Source: Candidatus Brocadiia bacterium (GTDB lineage: Bacteria > Planctomycetota > PUPC01 > DSUN01). Taken from it: a DNA stretch of 10,660 nucleotides. The DNA lies in contig JADHXT010000091.1 in NCBI GenBank assembly GCA_016782825.1, positions 1-10,660 on the forward strand, given 5' to 3'. Position numbers and translations under genes: made by a program. Positions 6,241 to 10,660 of this stretch are shown here, piece after piece; the stretch's first letter is position 1; each line of letters starts with the position of its first letter. The notes under the pieces were generated by a model. It saw only the letters and a program-made list of their open reading frames with translations, was not told the origin of the DNA and did no database searches.

Positions 6241-7584
6241 ATGGGAGCCAGCGCCCCCTTCGCCAATGGCCACCAGGCGCTCCAGTACCTCTACGGCCTC
6301 ACCGACTACGAGCGCCTGCGCAAGCCCCGCGACGCCGCCGCCTCCGTCTTCGGCCTCGGCCGGATGGAGAGGCTGCTCGATTCCCTCGGCCACCCCGAGC
6401 GCTGCCTCCGCGCCATCCACATCGCCGGCACCAAGGGCAAAGGCTCCACCGCCGCCATGACCGCCGCCATCCTCCAGCAGGCCGGCGCGCGCGTGGGACT
6501 CTACACCTCGCCTCACGTGCTCTGCGTGCGCGAGCGCATCATGATCGACGGCCAGTGGATTCCCGAGGGCCGCATCGCCGCACACCTCAACCACCTGCAC
6601 CCCTACCTCGAAGCCAGCCGCACCCGCGGCGACACGTACCTGCCCACCTTCTTCGAAACCTTCACCGTCATGGCCTTCCTCGACTTCGTGGCGCAGCGCA
6701 CCGACTTCGCCGTCCTCGAAGTTGGCCTCGGCGGCCGCCTCGACGCCACCAACGTGGTGACCCCTCTCGCGTGCGGCATCACCCACGTGAGCTTCGACCA
6801 CACCGAGAAGCTCGGCACCACCCTCGACTCCATCGCCGGCGAGAAGGCTGGCATCCTCAAGCCCGCCGTGCCCGCCGTGGTGGCCCCCCAGGAGCCCGAG
6901 GCCCTCGCAGCCATCCGCCGCCGCGCCGCCGAACTCCGCGCCCCCGTCACCCTCGTGGGCCGCGACGTCACCTTCGCCGACGGCGACGGCGACCTCTCCG
7001 TCACCACGCCCCGCCGCACGTACGAGGCGCTCCACCTGCCCCTCGTGGGCAGGCACCAGCGCACCAACGCCGCCACCGCCATCGCCCTCGCCGAGGAAGC
7101 CGCCGCAGCAGCCGATCGGCCCCTGTCCGTCGAGGCCGTGCGGGATGGCCTCGCCGCCGTCCGCTGGCGCGCACGCATCGAAACCGTGGCCGAACGCCCC
7201 ACGGTGGTGGTCGACGCCGCACACAACGTGGCCTCCATCCGCGCCCTCCTCGCCACCCTCGAGCAACGCTTCTCCTACCGCCGGTTGCTGCTCGTGTTCG
7301 GCATCGCCGCCGACAAGGACGTGGACAGCGTGCTCCGCGAGCTGGCGCCCAAGGCATCGCTCGTCGTCTGCACCCGCGCCAACAGCCCCCGCGCCTGCCC
7401 GCCCGACGACCTGGCCGGCCGCCTGGCGGCCCTCGGCATCGAAGCCGTGGCCTGCGAGAAGCCCGTCGAGGCCCTCGCACTCGCCCGCCAGCAGGCCCAG
7501 CCCGACGACCTCGTGTGCGTCGCCGGCTCCTTCTACCTCGCCGGCGACATCCTCGCCGCGCTCGACGACCACCCGCTCCACTGA
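6241..7584 (+). CDS. folC: Folylpolyglutamate synthase / dihydrofolate synthase (FolC)
   Basis: Mur-ligase-family enzyme of 447 aa that adds glutamate to dihydropteroate or reduced folates with ATP, acting in the cytoplasm in the folate pathway. Seen: the FolC opening with F.LGRM..LL (37-46), the P-loop GTKGKGST (63-70), TSPH (89-92), EVGLGGRLDATN (160-171), the GEKAGILKP block (from 200) containing the lysine that is usually carbamylated, and a C-terminal domain with VVDAAHNV (323-330) where most homologs have DGAHNP. Length is normal. ATG 6241 is supported by GAGGA 5 nt upstream and by the start of homology soon after. It sits 43 bp after the UVR gene. I cannot tell from sequence alone whether both the DHFS and FPGS activities are present; no other folate gene is in the window. 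Confidence 0.95.
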   Translation: MGASAPFANGHQALQYLYGLTDYERLRKPRDAAASVFGLGRMERLLDSLGHPERCLRAIHIAGTKGKGSTAAMTAAILQQAGARVGLYTSPHVLCVRERIMIDGQWIPEGRIAAHLNHLHPYLEASRTRGDTYLPTFFETFTVMAFLDFVAQRTDFAVLEVGLGGRLDATNVVTPLACGITHVSFDHTEKLGTTLDSIAGEKAGILKPAVPAVVAPQEPEALAAIRRRAAELRAPVTLVGRDVTFADGDGDLSVTTPRRTYEALHLPLVGRHQRTNAATAIALAEEAAAAADRPLSVEAVRDGLAAVRWRARIETVAERPTVVVDAAHNVASIRALLATLEQRFSYRRLLLVFGIAADKDVDSVLRELAPKASLVVCTRANSPRACPPDDLAGRLAALGIEAVACEKPVEALALARQQAQPDDLVCVAGSFYLAGDILAALDDHPLH

Positions 7585-7610
7585 CCGCCCTAACCGGCCC
7601 TCGCCCGCCC

Positions 7611-7639
7611 TTGACACCCCGACTGCCCCGCGCGATACT
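7611..7639 (+). promoter_or_regulatory. Sigma70-type promoter for the four-helix membrane protein
   Basis: Perfect TTGACA (7611-7616), 17 bp spacer, GATACT (7634-7639, four of six matches). It begins 27 bp after the folC stop. Transcription would start near 7646, so the TTG at 7639 cannot be the translation start. Confidence 0.7.
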
Positions 7640-7655
7640 TGGCGGCAGTTCGTCC

Positions 7656-7661
7656 GGAGGG
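7656..7661 (+). promoter_or_regulatory. Ribosome binding site GGAGGG
   Basis: GGAGGG lies 7 nt before ATG 7669. It decides the start of the membrane protein in favour of ATG over the TTG at 7639. Confidence 0.75.
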
Positions 7662-7668
7662 TTGGGAT

Positions 7669-8166
7669 ATGGACAAGGTGTTCGTTACCACGGCGCTGTA
7701 TTGCATCGCGCTGGTACTGATGGTCGCAGGCGTGGTGCTTCCGGGCCGGCTGCTCTCGCTGCCGCCCGGCACGGTGTTCGGCCAGGGCTTGCTTGCCCTG
7801 CTGAGCCACCTCCTCCTGCCCCTGGGGCTGGCCACTTTGCTCAGCCCGTTCGACCGGCTTGCCGGCCGCAAGACCAAGCGTGTGTTCAGCCGAATCGCCT
7901 TGCGAACTACGGCCTTCACCCTGACCTGCACTGGAATGCTTGTGCTCGTGGCTGAGGACCGCTTGGGCCCCTTCTTCGCCAAGATAGCGCACTGGAAGGC
8001 CATGTACAAAGGCGGCCAGAGGGCTCTCGCCCAGCAGCAGGCGATTGTCGAAGCACTATCGACCACAGGCGCCATGCTCGCATGCGTGGTGGCCATCGTC
8101 ATCGGCCTGATGCTCTTTGTCTGCTCCTTCGAGCCTTGGCGGAGGGATGCGGATGCGTACATGTAG
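7669..8166 (+). CDS. Orphan four-helix membrane protein
   Basis: Not recognised. The 165-aa product has four likely membrane helices at about residues 4-26, 38-59, 77-95 and 132-152. A positively charged loop (DRLAGRKTKRVFSR, 62-75) lies between helices 2 and 3, and a longer polar loop rich in Gln, Lys and Ala between helices 3 and 4. By the positive-inside rule the 2-3 loop is cytoplasmic, as are both ends. No catalytic motif is visible. About thirty of 165 codons end in A or T, including ata, cta, cga, gga and aca, which are scarce in the neighbouring genes; this fits a recently acquired or less selected gene. It has its own promoter and an excellent ribosome binding site, so it is probably a real, separately expressed gene rather than part of the folC operon. 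Confidence 0.72.
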   Translation: MDKVFVTTALYCIALVLMVAGVVLPGRLLSLPPGTVFGQGLLALLSHLLLPLGLATLLSPFDRLAGRKTKRVFSRIALRTTAFTLTCTGMLVLVAEDRLGPFFAKIAHWKAMYKGGQRALAQQQAIVEALSTTGAMLACVVAIVIGLMLFVCSFEPWRRDADAYM

Positions 8167-8237
8167 GCGCCGTGCCGCCAGTTTCACAAACATTTACACC
8201 GGCATGCCGAAAAGCACAGCCCCAGGCCAAAAAACCC

Positions 8238-8266
8238 TTGCACCCACCGAGGCGGAGGGCTATCAT
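8238..8266 (+). promoter_or_regulatory. Sigma70-type promoter for the secreted multidomain protein
   Basis: TTGCAC (8238-8243), 17 bp spacer, TATCAT (8261-8266, five of six matches). Predicted start near 8273, leaving a leader of about 45 nt. Confidence 0.6.
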
Positions 8267-8270
8267 GGCG

Positions 8271-8283
8271 CGGTAGTCTACCG
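8271..8283. repeat. Palindrome at the predicted transcription start
   Basis: CGGTAG-T-CTACCG is a 13-bp perfect inverted repeat beginning 4 bp after the -10 hexamer. It could be an operator or, in RNA, a small 5' hairpin with a three-base loop. Confidence 0.4.
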
Positions 8284-8304
8284 ATGCCTGCCCCGTCGCC
8301 CTCC

Positions 8305-8313
8305 AAAGAGGTG
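8305..8313 (+). promoter_or_regulatory. Ribosome binding site AAAGAGGTG
   Basis: AAAGAGGTG ends 4 nt before ATG 8318 (GAGG is 6 nt away). It selects this start over the longer open frame that reaches back to 8117. Confidence 0.75.
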
Positions 8314-8317
8314 TGCC

Positions 8318-9583
8318 ATGCGAGCCTGCTGCACCGCCATCGCCCTTGCCCTCTTTGCCGCGTCGGCCCTCCACGCCGACCACATCGCCATGCCCGACAA
8401 GATCGAGCTGAGCGGCAAGAAGGTGGAAATCCTCGAAATCCGCGACGACGACGTGCTCGTGCGCGTGGCCTACGGCGACATCACGATCCCCAAGGAACGC
8501 ATCGTGAAGATGGCCGTGGACTTCGAGGCCCGCCTCGAACGCCTGAAGGCCGACGGCAAGGACACCCCCCGCGCGCTCGTCCGCCTCGGCCGCGTGTGCG
8601 ACGTGCTCGACATGACCACCGAAGCCCTTGCCGCCTACCGCATGGCCCTCGCCGGCCGCGGCGTGCCCGAGGACGTGCTCCTGCCCCTGGCCGCGCAGTT
8701 CGAGCGCCACGAGGCCTGGAAAGACGCCTTCCTCTGCTACCAGGCCTGCCTGAAGCTGAACCCCGACCGCGCCGACATCAAGACCCAGGCCGATGCGGCC
8801 AAGGCCAAAGCCCTGGCGAAGAACCCGCAGGCCGACCTCGACCACGACGCCAGCCGCATCGACATCACCTCGGCTCCCCTGCCCGACCGCCCCGAGCCCA
8901 TACCCCCCGTGGGGCCTCCGCCGGTGGAGCCGCTGCCCGGACAGCCCCAGCCGATACAGCCGCAACCCGCCCAACCCCAACCAGCACAGCCCGAGCCCGT
9001 CAAGCCCGGGCCGGCCAAGCCCAAGGTGAACGAAGGCCTCGAGGCCGACAAGGGCTGGGGCACCGAGGCCTGGGGCAGCACCATCGAAGTGAGCGTGGGC
9101 GTGCCCGAAGGCGGAGGCGAGGACAAGATGCTCCGCGTGTTCCTGGCCGGAGCCGAGAAAGACAAGGCCTGCGTCATGATCGAGAACGACTACGACCTGA
9201 CGAAGAAGGAGAAGTTCTCCTTCGACGTGCACAACTTCGGCGACCAGAGCCTCACCATCGCCGCCGCCTTCATCACCCGCCCCGGCTGGGAGTTCTACGA
9301 GAGCATCCCCAGCACCGTGCTCCCCACGGGCAACAAGGCCCGCACCATCACCATCGACCTCACCGGCACCCGCTTCAAGACCGCCAAGAGCAAGTGGCGC
9401 TTCAAGAGCGAGCTCGAGAACAAGAAGAACATCATCAAGGTGTACATCCTCATCTACTCCAAGGTGACCGGCAAGTGGGTGTTCTTCAACAACATCCGCT
9501 TCGAGCCCGAGGGCGAGCCGGCCGGCGGCGGCGCGCCCGCCCCGGCCCCCGCGCCGGCTCCCGCACCCGCGGCTGGCAACTGA
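8318..9583 (+). CDS. Secreted multidomain protein: small beta module, helical repeats, proline-rich linker, beta-sandwich
   Basis: The 421-aa product has a signal peptide (residues 1-20, cut likely after LHA). A small beta module follows (about 25-67; GKKVEILEIRDDDVLVRVAY, then DITIPKERIVKM), of a type that reminds me of SH3/SLA1-like segments in planctomycete exported proteins. Next are two or more TPR-style helices (about 85-150; ALVRLGRVCDVLDMTTEALA, HEAWKDAFLCYQACLKLNPD), then a Pro/Gln-rich linker (187-236). About 150 residues of beta-rich sequence come next (247-396), ending in a KWVFFNNIRFE strand that recalls the closing strand of galactose-binding-like carbohydrate modules. The tail is a Pro-Ala repeat. 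The beta-sandwich call rests on strand pattern only. No enzyme active site is seen; a scaffold or surface-binding role is a guess. It has its own promoter and stands alone between the membrane protein and galU. Confidence 0.8.
   Translation: MRACCTAIALALFAASALHADHIAMPDKIELSGKKVEILEIRDDDVLVRVAYGDITIPKERIVKMAVDFEARLERLKADGKDTPRALVRLGRVCDVLDMTTEALAAYRMALAGRGVPEDVLLPLAAQFERHEAWKDAFLCYQACLKLNPDRADIKTQADAAKAKALAKNPQADLDHDASRIDITSAPLPDRPEPIPPVGPPPVEPLPGQPQPIQPQPAQPQPAQPEPVKPGPAKPKVNEGLEADKGWGTEAWGSTIEVSVGVPEGGGEDKMLRVFLAGAEKDKACVMIENDYDLTKKEKFSFDVHNFGDQSLTIAAAFITRPGWEFYESIPSTVLPTGNKARTITIDLTGTRFKTAKSKWRFKSELENKKNIIKVYILIYSKVTGKWVFFNNIRFEPEGEPAGGGAPAPAPAPAPAPAAGN
8942..9025 (+). repeat. Pro/Gln-rich repeat linker inside the secreted protein
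   Basis: Encodes residues 209-236, with repeats of the kind QPQP, QPAQP, QPEPVKP, then lysine-proline steps. It forms an extended spacer between the helical part and the C-terminal beta domain and may vary in length between strains. Confidence 0.75.
9537..9580 (+). repeat. Pro-Ala repeat tail of the secreted protein
   Basis: The last codons alternate Ala and Pro (GAPAPAPAPAPAPAPAAG), from a tandem ccn-gcn hexamer-like repeat. It is likely an unstructured tail, prone to length change. Confidence 0.7.
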
Positions 9584-9631
9584 CCGCCCGCCGCACCGCT
9601 CCCCAGCCCCCTCTCCCCGCGGCACGCCCGC

Positions 9632-9660
9632 TTGTGTGCCCGTGGCCGTTGCGCTATCTT
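9632..9660 (+). promoter_or_regulatory. Probable sigma70-type promoter for galU
   Basis: TTGTGT (9632-9637), 17 bp spacer, TATCTT (9655-9660). The -35 keeps only TTG, the -10 matches four of six. Start expected near 9667, about 50 nt before the start codon. Confidence 0.5.
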
Positions 9661-9717
9661 CTGTAAGCGCGCCCCCACGCGGCGCACCACACCGTTGCGA
9701 CTGAGGGACCTTTCGCC

Positions 9718-10617
9718 ATGCCCATCACCAAAGCCGTCGTGCCCGTGGCCGGCCTCGGCACCCGCCTGCTGCCCGCCACCAAGAGCCAGCCCAAGGAGAT
9801 GCTCCCCGTCGGCCGCAAGCCCGTCGTCCAATATGTGGTCGAGGAAATCGAGGACGCCGGCCTGCGCAGCGTGCTGTTCATCACCGGCCGCAGCAAGACG
9901 GCCATCGAGGACCACTTCGACCGCGACGTCGAGCTCCGCCGCAGCCTCACCACCAACGGCAAACACGACCTGCTGGACGCCCTCGCCTACGAGGACGCCA
10001 ACGTCGAGTTTTTCTACACCCGCCAGAGCGAGCAGCTCGGCCTCGGCCACGCCGTCGCCCTCGGCGAGAGCTACACCGAAGGCCAGCCCTTCGTCATCGC
10101 CCTCGGCGACTCCATCATCGAGAGCCAGGGCACGCCCTCCGTGCTCCGCCGGCTGATCGACGCCTTCGAGGCCACCGGCGCCACCGCCGCCATCGCCTTC
10201 GAGGAAGTGCCCGAAGACCACGTGCACCGCTACGGCATCGCCGCACCTGCCGACGGCGCGCTGCCCGGCGTGGGCGACGACGTGTTTCGCGTGGCCGACC
10301 TCATCGAGAAGCCCTCGCAGGCCGAGGCGCCCAGCCGTCTGGCCATCAGCGGCCGCTACGTGGTGAGCAGCGCCATCTTCGACGCCCTTCGCAAGACGGG
10401 CAAGGGCAAGGGCGGCGAAATCCAGCTCACTGACGCCTTCCGCATCCTCCTTGCCGAAGGCCACCCCATCGTGGGCATGCGCTTCCGCCCCGGCGAGAAA
10501 CGCCACGACATCGGAAACTACGGCTCCTACTTCCGCACCTTCCTCCACTTCGCCCTCCAAGACCCCGACTGCGGCGACGGCCTCCGCGCCGCCATCCGCG
10601 AGGAGCTGGGCCTCTGA
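9718..10617 (+). CDS. galU: UTP-glucose-1-phosphate uridylyltransferase (GalU)
   Basis: Makes UDP-glucose from UTP and glucose 1-phosphate in the cytoplasm, feeding polysaccharide, glycolipid and galactose metabolism. Seen in 299 aa, a normal length: the nucleotide-binding signature PVAGLGTRLLPATKSQPKEM (9-28) with its conserved Gly, Arg and Lys; QLGLGHAV (106-113); the metal-associated LGDS (129-132); LIEKPS (195-200); GRYVV; the GGEIQLTDA block (232-240) typical of GalU; and the RHDIGNYGSY segment (from 262). TKSQPKEMLPV and EIQLTDA separate it from RmlA and CTP-type pyrophosphorylases. ATG 9718 is supported by GAGGGA at 9703-9708 and by the motif beginning at residue 9. It stands alone after its own promoter; only 43 bases follow in the window. 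Confidence 0.95.
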   Translation: MPITKAVVPVAGLGTRLLPATKSQPKEMLPVGRKPVVQYVVEEIEDAGLRSVLFITGRSKTAIEDHFDRDVELRRSLTTNGKHDLLDALAYEDANVEFFYTRQSEQLGLGHAVALGESYTEGQPFVIALGDSIIESQGTPSVLRRLIDAFEATGATAAIAFEEVPEDHVHRYGIAAPADGALPGVGDDVFRVADLIEKPSQAEAPSRLAISGRYVVSSAIFDALRKTGKGKGGEIQLTDAFRILLAEGHPIVGMRFRPGEKRHDIGNYGSYFRTFLHFALQDPDCGDGLRAAIREELGL

Positions 10618-10660
10618 CGCATCCCGCCACCTGCCCCATCGCCGGCGCCTCCCCATGCCC

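Noticed and set aside
6061..7992. 643-codon minus-strand open frame opposite folC
   Set aside because: It spans folC, an intergenic promoter and part of the next gene; Gly/Ala/Glu/His-rich shadow of a GC-rich gene.
8200..8209. CGGCATGCCG palindrome after the membrane protein gene
   Set aside because: Ten-base GC-rich palindrome without a T tract or a promoter at the right distance; likely chance.
8117..8317. Upstream extension of the secreted protein
   Set aside because: It overlaps the previous gene and contains the promoter; ATG 8318 has a strong ribosome binding site and starts a signal peptide.
8099..9625. 508-codon minus-strand open frame with Leu-Gly repeats opposite the secreted protein
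   Set aside because: The Gly-Leu repeats are the antisense of the Pro/Gln linker; the sense frame has signal peptide, promoter and ribosome binding site.
9454..10656. 400-codon minus-strand open frame opposite galU
   Set aside because: Antisense of a clear GalU with all motifs; no domain in the minus frame.
10655..10660. ATG near the window end as the start of a next gene
   Set aside because: No ribosome binding site and only two codons visible.

Overview
The window is a high-GC (roughly two-thirds G+C), densely coded chromosomal stretch of a Gram-negative-type bacterium. It carries no rRNA, tRNA, transposase, phage gene or CRISPR array. Several traits point to Planctomycetota or a close PVC relative. 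These are a divergent RNase HII-like protein beginning with an IDEAGYGP-type motif, a stand-alone UVR-motif protein, a FolC with VVDAAHN instead of the usual DGAHN, and exported proteins with small beta and helical-repeat modules. The assignment is an inference from protein style, of moderate confidence.

Layout: (1) Positions 122-1435, plus strand, encode an MtaB-type tRNA methylthiotransferase. (2) Positions 5238-1419, minus strand, form a tightly packed five-gene operon. Its order is an FHA-domain membrane protein, three tandem paralogous exported proteins of unknown function (each ending in a near-identical GIDLDP signature), then the RNase HII-like protein. Its last codons overlap the end of mtaB by 17 bp. 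(3) Positions 5239-5399 are a divergent promoter region with two back-to-back sigma70-type promoters. (4) Positions 5400-7584, plus strand, hold a UVR/helical-repeat protein followed by folC (folate polyglutamylation). (5) Positions 7669-8166 encode an orphan four-helix membrane protein with its own strong promoter. (6) Positions 8318-9583 encode a secreted multidomain protein (small beta module, helical repeats, proline-rich linker, beta-sandwich). (7) Positions 9718-10617 encode a GalU-type UTP-glucose-1-phosphate uridylyltransferase.

Most plus-strand units have a recognisable -35/-10 pair with exactly 17 bp between the hexamers, and a good Shine-Dalgarno, which helped choose starts. mtaB, folC, galU and the RNase HII-like gene are housekeeping (translation fidelity, one-carbon metabolism, nucleotide sugars, nucleic acid processing). 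The part with real potential for new biology is the FHA plus three-paralog operon: a putative phosphothreonine-reading membrane protein made together with three exported, diverged copies of one small protein family. No kinase or phosphatase gene lies in the window, so a signalling link is only a hypothesis.
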